DNA of 64,000 nt from Desulfofundulus luciae (lineage in GTDB: Bacteria > Bacillota > Desulfotomaculia > Desulfotomaculales > Desulfovirgulaceae): the NCBI RefSeq assembly GCF_030813795.1, contig NZ_JAUSUX010000001.1, positions 221,136 to 285,135 on the forward strand, read 5' to 3'. The notes beneath the pieces were generated by a model, which saw only the letters and a program-made list of their open reading frames with translations, had not been told where the DNA came from and did no database searches. A program made the position numbers and the translations under genes. Every line of letters starts with the position of its first letter. The first letter of the stretch is position 1. This document shows, piece after piece, positions 48,625-57,701 of the stretch.

Positions 48625-49255
48625 GGAGTTTCTACTGGGGCGTTCATGGGGAACAATCCGGCCTGATGTTTCATTCGCGAGCCAGTATATCTCCAGAAAA
48701 CATGCGCTTATCAACTATGAAAACTGCCAATTCACTATCACAGATCTTGGAAGCAAGCACGGAACACAGATTAACAACTATGATCTCGTTCCTTACCGGC
48801 CCGTCCTGCTGAAACACGGTGACCAAATCGGCCTCGCGAAGGGAACAGTCGTACTTTCATTTAATAATGCTGATGAATCCGAATCGGGAGACACAGTTGA
48901 ATTTACAGGTTCTGTTTCTGAAAATCCCACCGGCGGAGCTGAACTGGCTTCACCGATTGTTGTTAACATTCAACGAAGGGAGGTTTTAGTTGACGGTAAG
49001 CCTGTACCCCTGTTTGGCAAGGAGATTGAGCTGATTATGTTACTGTATCAAAACCGAAACAAAGCAGTTTCTTATGACGAGATTAGAAAAAAAGTCTGGC
49101 CGGAACGACCTGCAAATTTAACAACTGGTGTACCGGATGTCGGAAATGATGAAATCAATGCCCTGGTGTATCGCTTGCGAAAACGGTTGGATAAGTACGG
49201 GCGGCAGATTGTTACTATTCCCCGTTATGGGTACATGCTGGACTTCTATCGATGA
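48545..49255 (+). CDS. FHA domain-winged helix regulator
   Basis: A 236-residue protein. The FHA domain at about 18-100 has GRSW, YISRKHALINYE, and DLGSKHGTQIN (His replaces Asn in the usual NGT). It is followed by an OmpR/PhoB-type winged helix at about 145-235 (VDGKPVPLFGKEIELIMLLYQN, NEINALVYRLRKRLDKYGRQIVTIPRYGYML). FHA binds phosphothreonine, so this is probably a transcription factor read out by a Ser/Thr kinase, comparable in logic to EmbR but with the domains in reverse order. ATG 48545 follows TGGAGG and overlaps the kinase gene by 80 bases. Confidence 0.85.
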   Translation: MKGCKPFVIVVTGEPYESGSRIYLPFKEFLLGRSWGTIRPDVSFASQYISRKHALINYENCQFTITDLGSKHGTQINNYDLVPYRPVLLKHGDQIGLAKGTVVLSFNNADESESGDTVEFTGSVSENPTGGAELASPIVVNIQRREVLVDGKPVPLFGKEIELIMLLYQNRNKAVSYDEIRKKVWPERPANLTTGVPDVGNDEINALVYRLRKRLDKYGRQIVTIPRYGYMLDFYR

Positions 49256-49483
49256 TATTTAGACTGTCAGGGTTTTAACATAAAAATATTATTGTGATTT
49301 CATTGTTAGCCGGCTGAAATCCTTATATGATTTTTTTAACCAAACTTACTGGTTGTATCCAAATTTAGGGGGAGGGAGGTAGCTGAAAACTGTAGAATAA
49401 TGTTATCATAAATTTATGTACCGTTAATCTGAGGTCTTGTTCCGGCTTTCCTAGTGAATTCAATAGTTTGGAGGGTGTTCGTT

Positions 49484-49753
49484 ATGCCGAAAATCTTAAT
49501 TACTCCTGAACAAGTAAGGCAGGTTTCAGCACAGTTTAAACAGGCCAGCCAGCAGAGCCAGGAAATGGTTACCCGGCTGCAAAACCAGGTTAACAGCCTT
49601 CAGCCTGAATGGGCAGGTTTAACAAAAGAACGCTTTTATCAGGAGTTTCAGCAATGGCAGGCAACTATGCGCCAGTTCGTTGAATTGCTCAATAGCATTG
49701 GCCAGCAACTGGATGCAATTGCCCAAAAATTTGAAACCGTTGATAGGAGCTAG
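49484..49753 (+). CDS. WXG100-family type VII secretion protein (EsxA-like)
   Basis: An 89-residue helical hairpin protein with the Trp-x-Gly turn (LQPEWAGLTKERFYQEF) at mid-length, a Gln-rich first helix and the later hydrophobic pattern (MRQFVELLNSIGQQLDAIAQKF). WXG100 proteins are secreted as dimers by ESX/type VII systems and are required for export of other substrates. GGAGGGTG precedes ATG 49484. It is directly upstream of the EssC-like motor. The 228-bp gap before it probably holds the promoter of the secretion genes, but no clear hexamers were found. Confidence 0.93.
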   Translation: MPKILITPEQVRQVSAQFKQASQQSQEMVTRLQNQVNSLQPEWAGLTKERFYQEFQQWQATMRQFVELLNSIGQQLDAIAQKFETVDRS

Positions 49754-49852
49754 GTGCGCGGGATGATGGGGGGTCGGGCGTCCGGCCCTCCCGTTGCCAT
49801 TTTTCTTAACACAAGGATGGAATTGTTTAGAGGAGAATCGGAGGCAATAAGG

Positions 49853-52800
49853 ATGAGCGGTCCGCCCTTCTTTCAACGGGCACCACGCCTTTATCCTGAA
49901 ATACCCAGTGGAGAAATAGAAATACCTGCACCACCACCGGCCCCGACACCCGCTTCCATGTCCATTTTTTCCATACTTCTACCGGTGGTTGCCACCCTTC
50001 TTGGTTTTGGTGTAATGGGTTATTTCAGCATTTCGGGTAACAGCCAGTTCTGGCTTTACATTGGTTTTTCCTTGCCAATGATGATGGCTACTTACCTCGT
50101 AAGTTTTTATAGTTACTATTCACAGAAAAAGGCTTACCGCCGGGCGGTTTCTTCCCGGGAAGAAATGTACCGTAATTTGCTTGATACCCGCAGGCGGGAA
50201 CTGGAACAGTTGCGGGAGCAGCAAAAGACCGCTCTGCTTCGGGTTCACCCCGATCCCGACGGTTGTTTGGATAGAGTCATAAAACGAGGGCGCAACTTAT
50301 GGGAGCGGGCCCCCAAGGACGCGGACTTCTTATCGCTCCGGTTGGGTACCGGGTCATTACCGTTTTCCGTTAAGGTAAAAGCTCCCCGGAAGGACACAAC
50401 TCTTGAGCCGGATCCCTTACTGGAAGCCGCGCATCAATTGAGTGCTGATTTCAGCAGTATTACTGAAGCGCCCATTTGCCTTCCCCTCCGCGATGCCGGC
50501 GTTGCCGGATTGGTCGGACCGCGCGCGGTTACTATAAATACTGCCCGCAGTATGATTTTGCAGATCGCCACGCACCATTCACCGGATGAGGTCAAGATAG
50601 TTGCGGTTTTCCCTGCCCACGAATCGGAAGAGTGGGAATGGATGCGGTGGTTGCCCCATACCTGGACAGAAGACCGCACACGACGTTTCCTTGCAAAAGA
50701 GAAGAATGATGCCCATACCCTTATGACCGGGTTAAACGATGAACTGAACCGTCGAAAACTGCAACGGTCATTACTGAATACTACCAATGCATTGCCGCCA
50801 TTGCCCTGTATAGTTATCTTATTAGCAGACCAGAGCCTGGTCGAGAAAGAAGCCGTCCTTCCGCTTTTGTTATCGGAGGGTCGGGCATTGGGTGCGTTTA
50901 CTGTTGTCATGGCCGAACATATAGGAGCCTTACCGAAAGAGTGTGAGGCCATTGTTGATGTTCGGAAGAAGACCGGTCAATTGACGCAGACTGCTCCTAC
51001 CATGATTCAAACAACCTTTGTTCCTGATCAGACTCCGGTTAATAAGGCGGACCGGCTGGCCCGGACACTGGCTCCCCTCCGCCCGAAGCAGATGGCTGCT
51101 TCGACTGAGATTCCTGGCATTGTTCCTTTATTTAGTCTTTTTGACGTTCAGCGAGTGGAAGAGATCGACGCTGCCCACCGGTGGCGTTCCGCTCAACCCT
51201 ACCGTTCTTTGGCCGTACCCATCGGCCTCCGGGCAGGAGGCGAAAAGTTATTCTTAAACCTTCATGAGCGAGGTCACGGTCCCCACGGTCTGGTAGCAGG
51301 AACCACGGGTTCCGGCAAAAGCGAGCTGCTTCAGTCAATAGTTGCGTCTCTGGCTGTGAATTTTCACCCTTATGATGTGGCGTTTGTGCTGGTGGATTAT
51401 AAAGGCGGCGGCATGGCCAACCTGTTTGCTGATCTGCCGCATTTAGTGGGAACCCTTACCAATCTCCACGGAAACCTGGCGACACGGGCGTTGGTTGCCC
51501 TCAAGGGTGAAATGCTGCGCCGGCAGGCACTCCTGGCTCAGGCCGAAGTTAACCACATCGATGATTACCAGAAACTCTGGCGGCAGGGTCGCGTAACGGA
51601 GCCATTACCCCACCTGGTGATTGTGGTTGATGAGTTTGCTGAACTTAAGATGGAGCAGCCGGATTTTATCCGTGAATTGATCAGTGCGGTACGGGTGGGA
51701 CGCAGTTTAGGGGTTCACCTTATTCTTGCGACACAGAAGCCGGCCGGTGTTGTTGATGAACAGGTTTGGAGCAACGCCCGCTTCCGGTTATGTCTGAGGG
51801 TAGAGCGACCGGAGGATAGTCAGGAGGTGCTTAAACGTCCTGATGCGGCGAGCCTTACCCAGCCCGGACGTGCTTTCTTCCAGGTCGGGAATAATGAGAT
51901 TTTTGAATTGTTTCAGGCTGCGTTTAGCAATGCTTTATATTATCCGGAAGGCTTTGTGGCCCAGGACCCCAACGAAATAGCAGAAGTCACTTTAAATGGC
52001 ACCCGCCGCTCTTTGTCTCCTTCCCAACGTGCCAGGCCTGATGCAGCCGGCACCCAGTTGCAGGCTTTGGTCGGGTATCTAAAGGGCGTGGCGGAACGGG
52101 AGGGTTTGCGCCGGTTGAAAGGCCCCTGGTTGCCTCCTCTGCCGGAAGAAATAAATCTTTGGGACTTGCAAGACGCGGCAGGACAGGGTTGGGACGGGAG
52201 GACCTGGAAGCCCGGCACTGCCTGGATTGAACCAATTGTTGGAATAGTTGATCACCCTGCGCAGCAGTATCAGGGGCCTTTATCCTTTAACCTGGGCAAA
52301 GAAGGGCACCTGGCGGTATATGGTGCTCCCGGCTCCGGCAAAACCACGTTATTGCAGACTCTGATCACTTCACTTGCTCTTTACCATTCGCCTGCAGACG
52401 TTCACCTTTATCTGATGGACTTTGGCGGCCGAATGCTTAACCTTTTTGCCCAGATGCCCCATGTAGGAGATGTCATTCTGGCCGACGAGGAAGAACGATT
52501 AAACCGGCTTATGCGTTTTCTCCTGCGGGAGATGGAGTCACGCAAGGAACGTTTTTCTGAAACCGGAGTAAGCACGCTTCCGGCGTACCGGGCAACGAGT
52601 GCCGAGCAGTTACCGGCTATTGTAGTCGTCCTGGACAACTATACCGGTTTCATAAATGCTTACCCCGACGCGGAAGATTATCTGGCGCAACTGCTTCGCG
52701 AGGGAGGTAATCTGGGTATTCACTTCGTAATTACTGCCAACAGCCCTTCCGCTGTCCGGATGAAGACCAGTGGGAATATTACTCTCGCAGCGGCGCTGCA

Positions 52801-53875
52801 GCTTGCTGACCGGGGCGAATACAGCGCTGCTGTGGGGCGTGCTTACGGGTTGGAACCGGCACCGGTACCCGGCCGGGGACTTGTGAAAGGTAATCCACCA
52901 CTGGAGTTTCAGACAGCGCTACCGGCTCCCGGGGAAAATGAAGTATCCCGTACTACCGCTCTCAAACTTCTGATGAAGCAGATGCAAGATGCCTGGGACG
53001 GGCCTTGCGCCAAGCCGATTCCGACTTTACCCGACATAGTCTTGCTATCCAGACTATTACCGCCGGCGGAAGGATGGCCTGTTTTGCCTTCCGACGGTTC
53101 ATTAGTTGTGCCGGTTGGGCTGGAAGTAAAAGAACTGGAACCGGTGATGGTTGATCTCCGAGACGGTCCCCATTTCTTGATCACAGGCCCGGTGCAGAGC
53201 GGTAAGTCAAGCTTCCTGCAAACCTGGCTTCTGGCTCTCGCTGAGTGTTATTCTCCTGAACGTCTCTATCTCTATCTCATCGATTTCAACCAGACCACCC
53301 TGTTTAACCTGCAGCGGCTGCCCCAGGTTAAGGCGTATATCGAAAGCGAGAATCAGTTAGGTGAGATGCTCAATGAAATAACCTGCCTGCTGCGTGAGCG
53401 GCGGCAGGCAATGGACGAAGCCAGACGGGCTTCCATGGGTTTGTTTTCCGATAGGGAATTCCTATCTCACCATCCAGCGATTGTAATCGCCATGGATGAT
53501 TTTGATGCCGTGAGCAAACAGGCCGACCCCATGTCTAAAGACCAATTGGAGCAAATCGTCAGGCGGGAACGGGGAATGGGGGTTCATGTGCTGGTGGCCG
53601 CCAATTCGACCGATTTAAATTCGGCTTGGGACGGATGGATCAGAGCGCTCAAGGAGCTGCAAACCGGTTTCTTGTTAGGGAGCAGCGATCATAGCGACCT
53701 GCAATTGTTCAACCTGCGGCTTCCGGTAGGGGAGGCGGGGAAACTTCTGCTTCCGGGGCGGGGTTATTACACCCGCCGCGGGCGCTACGTAGAGTTTCAG
53801 GCTGCAACCGTTCAGACGGGTGACCCGACCCTATCCTCCTGGATCGAGAGAATTCGGGGGCGGTCACAGGTATAG
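49853..53875 (+). CDS. essC: EssC/FtsK-SpoIIIE-type ATPase of type VII secretion
   Basis: The motor of the type VII secretion system: a 1340-residue membrane ATPase. Two helices lie at about 37-60 and 66-88, then a cytoplasmic stalk domain. Three FtsK-type ATPase domains follow, with Walker A GTTGSGKSE at about 483, GAPGSGKTT at about 824 and GPVQSGKSS at about 1112. The first Walker B is LVIVVDEFAEL. It lacks the two N-terminal FHA domains found in typical Firmicute EssC/YukB; FHA domains are instead supplied by separate genes downstream. GGAGG precedes ATG 49853. Confidence 0.93.
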   Translation: MSGPPFFQRAPRLYPEIPSGEIEIPAPPPAPTPASMSIFSILLPVVATLLGFGVMGYFSISGNSQFWLYIGFSLPMMMATYLVSFYSYYSQKKAYRRAVSSREEMYRNLLDTRRRELEQLREQQKTALLRVHPDPDGCLDRVIKRGRNLWERAPKDADFLSLRLGTGSLPFSVKVKAPRKDTTLEPDPLLEAAHQLSADFSSITEAPICLPLRDAGVAGLVGPRAVTINTARSMILQIATHHSPDEVKIVAVFPAHESEEWEWMRWLPHTWTEDRTRRFLAKEKNDAHTLMTGLNDELNRRKLQRSLLNTTNALPPLPCIVILLADQSLVEKEAVLPLLLSEGRALGAFTVVMAEHIGALPKECEAIVDVRKKTGQLTQTAPTMIQTTFVPDQTPVNKADRLARTLAPLRPKQMAASTEIPGIVPLFSLFDVQRVEEIDAAHRWRSAQPYRSLAVPIGLRAGGEKLFLNLHERGHGPHGLVAGTTGSGKSELLQSIVASLAVNFHPYDVAFVLVDYKGGGMANLFADLPHLVGTLTNLHGNLATRALVALKGEMLRRQALLAQAEVNHIDDYQKLWRQGRVTEPLPHLVIVVDEFAELKMEQPDFIRELISAVRVGRSLGVHLILATQKPAGVVDEQVWSNARFRLCLRVERPEDSQEVLKRPDAASLTQPGRAFFQVGNNEIFELFQAAFSNALYYPEGFVAQDPNEIAEVTLNGTRRSLSPSQRARPDAAGTQLQALVGYLKGVAEREGLRRLKGPWLPPLPEEINLWDLQDAAGQGWDGRTWKPGTAWIEPIVGIVDHPAQQYQGPLSFNLGKEGHLAVYGAPGSGKTTLLQTLITSLALYHSPADVHLYLMDFGGRMLNLFAQMPHVGDVILADEEERLNRLMRFLLREMESRKERFSETGVSTLPAYRATSAEQLPAIVVVLDNYTGFINAYPDAEDYLAQLLREGGNLGIHFVITANSPSAVRMKTSGNITLAAALQLADRGEYSAAVGRAYGLEPAPVPGRGLVKGNPPLEFQTALPAPGENEVSRTTALKLLMKQMQDAWDGPCAKPIPTLPDIVLLSRLLPPAEGWPVLPSDGSLVVPVGLEVKELEPVMVDLRDGPHFLITGPVQSGKSSFLQTWLLALAECYSPERLYLYLIDFNQTTLFNLQRLPQVKAYIESENQLGEMLNEITCLLRERRQAMDEARRASMGLFSDREFLSHHPAIVIAMDDFDAVSKQADPMSKDQLEQIVRRERGMGVHVLVAANSTDLNSAWDGWIRALKELQTGFLLGSSDHSDLQLFNLRLPVGEAGKLLLPGRGYYTRRGRYVEFQAATVQTGDPTLSSWIERIRGRSQV

Positions 53876-53913
53876 GAACTTTTTTAGTTGGGTGTTTCAA
53901 GGAGGTGTCTGCT

Positions 53914-55341
53914 GTGCCGCGTATCCTGGTAAAACCGGACGATTTGCGGATGCTCGGCTCACAGTTGCAACAAGTTGCTGGCGAGGTGCAGGCTGTAGAA
54001 TTACGGTTAAGCAGTGTTATGGCCGGGCTTGACTGGGATGTGCGGGCCAGGGCCGGGGTTGAGAATCAATGGTATAACGCCCGCAGCCTGGCTCGAAGTA
54101 CAGCTCAGCGCGCCGACGCCATGTCACAGTTTCTAATTCGCAAGGCTCAGGCATTCGAAGATGCCGACCGCCAGGGCGAAAGCATGGTGGGACATACCGG
54201 GACGGCTTTCGTTGCAGCCATCCGGGAATGGGTGCAGAGCCCTTTTGGAAAAACTAATAGCTTTTCTTGGCAAAAAATTGATGATGTCATTAAACTGGGC
54301 CTTTTGGGTGCTATGGGTATGACGTTTCCCGCGATTGGTATGTTTGCCCTCCCTTTTGTAGGAGCAGGAATCCTGAATGCTGTTGTTCCAGGGCTAATGC
54401 AACCTGGTCTGACGGCTCCGGGTCCAACACCACCACCATCCCTTTCTGGGCCGGCTGGGGGCAGCACGGCTCCGGGTGCCACACCTCCAGGGACGGGTTC
54501 GGCGCCGCCTGTAGGCGGGGGTGCCGCTATTCAGGGAACAGGTAATCCTTTATCGCTTGATGAAGCAATTAGAGGTGTAAGCGGTAATCCAACAGTAATA
54601 AGAGGACAGGGGTATTTAACATTAATGGGTTTCCCAATAGGAACATCTGGTCCAAATGGTAATGGCGTAGATGCAAAGTGGGGCAATAAGTGTAAAGCAT
54701 CGACAAAACTATTCCAGTTAATAATGGGTTTACCTCAGACTGGTGAATTAGATGCAACTACCCTTGCAAAGATGAAAGAGTGTGCTAGTTCTGGACTAAC
54801 TTTAAAGCAACTTGCAAAGAATGCGTTTGATAATGGAATAAGGCCAGAAATTGCTAAAGGCTCTACTCAGGCAGAGCGTGTCAACGCTATATATTTCTAT
54901 GCATTGATTGATGAAGATACGAGTGGTGTTCCTGCTGCAATAACTGTGGCTCAGGCAATACAAGAGAGTAATGCTGGCGCAAGTATACCTGTTGACAAAA
55001 ATAACGGAACATATAGTTATAATATGTTTGGAATAAAAGCTGATAAGGAATGGTTGAATAAAGGGGGAGCATATGTTGTATCTAATACTTGGGAACATAG
55101 GAATGGACAGGATATTAGAGTTGATGCAAAATTTAGAGCTTATGGTAGTTATTTAGAATCTGTTAATGACCACTCTCAGTTCCTTAGGGATAATAGTAGA
55201 TATTCTTCTCTATTTAGCTTAAAGAAAGATGAAAACTATTTGTCAAATTGGGCTAGAGGTCTTCAAAATGCTAAATATGCTACAGATCCTAATTACGCAA
55301 AAAAGTTGATGAGTCATATTAATGCTTACGGGTTAAAATGA
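53914..55341 (+). CDS. Type VII effector-like protein: WXG-like N-terminus, peptidoglycan-binding and glucosaminidase domains
   Basis: A 475-residue protein with no signal peptide. The N-terminal 95 or so residues are helical and WXG100/LXG-like (LVKPDDLRMLGSQLQQVAGEVQ). A hydrophobic segment lies at about 130-160, then a Pro/Gly-rich linker. A PG_binding-1-like domain runs from about 225 to 290, then a GH73-type glucosaminidase from about 330 (VAQAIQESNAGAS with the catalytic Glu, MFGIKADKEW, SVNDHSQFLRDNSRYS). It probably leaves the cell through the EssC system and cuts peptidoglycan glycan strands. From about 54540 the DNA becomes strongly AT-rich, so the C-terminal half appears to be a swapped-in module. 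GTG 53914 follows AAGGAGGTG. Confidence 0.85.
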   Translation: MPRILVKPDDLRMLGSQLQQVAGEVQAVELRLSSVMAGLDWDVRARAGVENQWYNARSLARSTAQRADAMSQFLIRKAQAFEDADRQGESMVGHTGTAFVAAIREWVQSPFGKTNSFSWQKIDDVIKLGLLGAMGMTFPAIGMFALPFVGAGILNAVVPGLMQPGLTAPGPTPPPSLSGPAGGSTAPGATPPGTGSAPPVGGGAAIQGTGNPLSLDEAIRGVSGNPTVIRGQGYLTLMGFPIGTSGPNGNGVDAKWGNKCKASTKLFQLIMGLPQTGELDATTLAKMKECASSGLTLKQLAKNAFDNGIRPEIAKGSTQAERVNAIYFYALIDEDTSGVPAAITVAQAIQESNAGASIPVDKNNGTYSYNMFGIKADKEWLNKGGAYVVSNTWEHRNGQDIRVDAKFRAYGSYLESVNDHSQFLRDNSRYSSLFSLKKDENYLSNWARGLQNAKYATDPNYAKKLMSHINAYGLK

Positions 55342-55356
55342 AAGGATGTGCGTATT

Positions 55357-56073
55357 TTGAAAACTATATATAGATGTGTAATATTATCAATTGTTATAAT
55401 CATAGCATTAGTTTCTGGATGTTCATTTACGAAGATTAAGTCAGATAATATATTGAATAATGGCAGTAATATCATAAATAAAGATGCTAATATTGATGGT
55501 GCTTTTACAACAAAACTAGGTGCTAATAAGGAAGTAGATTCAATTAAAATAATCGAGGATTTTATTAAATCTATAAAAAATAATGACGCAGAAGCCTTGA
55601 AGCGTATTACCAGTCCATCAGGGCTTATAATAATAAGAAACTTTTCTTCTGGAAGTGGTGCAAGAGGTAAAGATATAAGGAATCTATATTTACCTGACGA
55701 AATTCCTTCTAATCTTCAGTTTGAAGTCAGTGGTGAAGTACCTATTATCCTTCATGACCTTTTTAAAAAAGAGCAAATTGGAATAAAAGACATGCCAGTG
55801 GAAAGGCTTAATGATCTTAATTTTAATTTCAAGGATGATAGCAAAAGTAATATTTTGGGACCTCCGACTGATGAAGTTAGAGATATTTGTGGGAAAATAA
55901 CAAGTACGAAAGATACGAATAACCAGTATAGTTCCAAGATTTTTAGACTTGGAGATAAGGAAATAGTTTTAACGGAATCTGCATTAGTTGCGGATTCACC
56001 TATTGGAGTATGGGCAGTTTTTGAAAAATTAAACGGAAAGTATTTTTTAAGGGCTGTTATTGACTTAAGGTAA
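55357..56073 (+). CDS. Lipoprotein, candidate immunity partner of the glucosaminidase effector
   Basis: A 238-residue lipoprotein: hydrophobic signal and lipobox (LVSGC) by about residue 22, then a polar, Asn/Lys-rich mature part with no recognised family. It starts 15 bases after the effector gene and shares its very low GC. One 60-base line inside it (55441-55500) has 14 G or C, against 33 for a line in the effector's 5' part. The same transfer event likely brought both. By analogy with polymorphic toxin loci it may protect the producer's own wall. That role is inference only. TTG 55357 fits AAAGGATG; GTG 55348 is in frame. Confidence 0.6.
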   Translation: MKTIYRCVILSIVIIIALVSGCSFTKIKSDNILNNGSNIINKDANIDGAFTTKLGANKEVDSIKIIEDFIKSIKNNDAEALKRITSPSGLIIIRNFSSGSGARGKDIRNLYLPDEIPSNLQFEVSGEVPIILHDLFKKEQIGIKDMPVERLNDLNFNFKDDSKSNILGPPTDEVRDICGKITSTKDTNNQYSSKIFRLGDKEIVLTESALVADSPIGVWAVFEKLNGKYFLRAVIDLR

Positions 56074-56092
56074 ATAAAGTGAGGGATCTGTT

Positions 56093-56914
56093 TTGAATAA
56101 CAACACAGTACACCTTACCTGTACCCCTGTTGAATTGACTTTTTTGGCGAAACTGCTGGGGGCAGAGACCTTCCTTGGCATCCAAGACCCGTTCAGAGGC
56201 TGGTTGGCAGACGAGATCGAGGCCGCCTGGCTTAAGGCGCGGGAATCTTTGGCCGCCCGGCGTTTTATCGAAGTGGAACCTGACGGTGGGATTATTATGG
56301 ACTCGGTTGTTGCTGCGCTTGTTGGTGCCTGCGGCTCGCCTGATGCCTCGTACGCTTTGACTTATACCTCTGGTGGGGAGGAAACGTATTCATGCTGCTT
56401 TCATGTAACGCGCAACCTGGGGGTGGAAATTACCACCCGCGGGGAGCCGCCTGTGTGCGAACTCACGGCGTTAGATGGTTTTGAGGCTGTCTATCAGCGT
56501 GTATGCGAAATCTTCGGCTTGGCGGACCAGGAGGCGCCTGTTGCCTCAAAGGGAGAGCTTCTGGAAACCGCCCTTTTCGAGGCGCGGCGCATTGCAGGTG
56601 AGTCCGGGGTTGAAGCCGCCTCTGCTTTCCTTAGACAGGCCCACTTGAATCAGGCGATTGCGGAGGCACTGGCTGCTACCCTGGCGCAACCGGTGGGTAA
56701 CGGTGCGCTTGTGACCATGTCCTGGCAGGATGGCACCTGGAAGGTAGACGGGCTGGGTTTGCTGGAGGGAGATAATGGTCTGTGGCTGCTGCGTTCGTTT
56801 GTAAAAAAGGACGCCAAGTGGGTTGAGCTTATCCCATGCAGCGCAGAACAGGCTTGTGTGGAAATCAAACGGATGATGGAGCGGGTATTACCGCAGGTTG
56901 CGCAAGTCGGATAA
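56093..56914 (+). CDS. EspG-like type VII secretion-associated protein
   Basis: A 273-residue soluble protein. The N-terminal part (LTCTPVELTFLAKLLGAE, then AAWLKARESLAARRFIEVEPDGG and later LVGACGSPDASYAL) follows the general pattern of EspG, the chaperone that binds secreted substrates of mycobacterial ESX systems. The C-terminal part is not recognised. GC content is back to the island average. Its place between the effector cassette and the ubiquitin-like-FHA gene supports a role in secretion. The start is TTG with GAGGG upstream. Family assignment is moderate. Confidence 0.5.
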   Translation: MNNNTVHLTCTPVELTFLAKLLGAETFLGIQDPFRGWLADEIEAAWLKARESLAARRFIEVEPDGGIIMDSVVAALVGACGSPDASYALTYTSGGEETYSCCFHVTRNLGVEITTRGEPPVCELTALDGFEAVYQRVCEIFGLADQEAPVASKGELLETALFEARRIAGESGVEAASAFLRQAHLNQAIAEALAATLAQPVGNGALVTMSWQDGTWKVDGLGLLEGDNGLWLLRSFVKKDAKWVELIPCSAEQACVEIKRMMERVLPQVAQVG

Positions 56915-56927
56915 GGGGGAGAAAGCA

Positions 56928-57650
56928 ATGACTGAGCGTGTTATCGTAACCGTTCAGCGGCAGGGTGAGAGAGAAGTGCGTGACCTTGAGGTGCCGGCAA
57001 ATGTACCCTCGGGTCAGCTTGCTAAGATGATCGCCCGTGCTCTTTCCTGGGATGCACGTCCGGAGGGCCAACAGCCATCCTATAAGATAGAAGCCTACCC
57101 GCCGGGCCGGGTCCTGTTACTGCAAGAAAGCCTTGCCGAGGCGGGTGTCTGGGACGGCGCCTGGTTGGTGATCCGGACGGACGGCGCTTCGCCGTCGGTT
57201 TCACCAGCGCCTGTTCCATATACACCACCGGCATCTTTTCCCCCGGTGTCTTTTCCGGCACACTCTGGTTCCTCCGGTATGTCTGGCGATAACGATCAAA
57301 CCGAATTAATGAACGAATCCGGCACGACCATGGTTTTTGACCAGCAGGTTACTGCTGCTTTGAAGGTTTGGCGGGGTGAACAACAAGAAATAATTCCCAT
57401 AAACAAGGCAGAATTTTATATTGGCAGAAACCGGGAGGCTGTCGATTATTGCGAGGCCGCAAACAAGAACATCGGAAGAGTGCATGCCAAAATAGTATTC
57501 GTAAACGGCGTTTATTACATAGTCGACCTGGAATCGAAAAACGGAACCTATCTTAATGGGGAGAGGCTTCTCAGCAATAGACCATACCCGTTGAAATTCG
57601 GGGATAAGGTTAGATTGGCAAACGTGGAATACCTTTTTGACCAAATCTAA
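56928..57650 (+). CDS. Ubiquitin-like (YukD/EsaB-type)-FHA fusion protein
   Basis: A 240-residue protein. Residues 1-80 form a ubiquitin-like fold (VIVTVQRQGEREVRDLEVPA ... LAEAGVWDGAWLVIR) like YukD/EsaB, a standard type VII component. A Ser/Pro-rich linker leads to an FHA domain at about 150-238 (FYIGRNREAVDYCE, GRVHAKIVFVNG, LESKNGTYLNG). The usual Ser of SxxH is Gly here. It thus joins two components normally found on YukD and the N-terminus of EssC. The ATG follows AAGGGGGAGAAAGC. Confidence 0.8.
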   Translation: MTERVIVTVQRQGEREVRDLEVPANVPSGQLAKMIARALSWDARPEGQQPSYKIEAYPPGRVLLLQESLAEAGVWDGAWLVIRTDGASPSVSPAPVPYTPPASFPPVSFPAHSGSSGMSGDNDQTELMNESGTTMVFDQQVTAALKVWRGEQQEIIPINKAEFYIGRNREAVDYCEAANKNIGRVHAKIVFVNGVYYIVDLESKNGTYLNGERLLSNRPYPLKFGDKVRLANVEYLFDQI

Positions 57651-57701
57651 AGCCATTTTTGATAAAATGTATACTTTGTACAAAAGTTATGGGGTTAAAT
57701 T

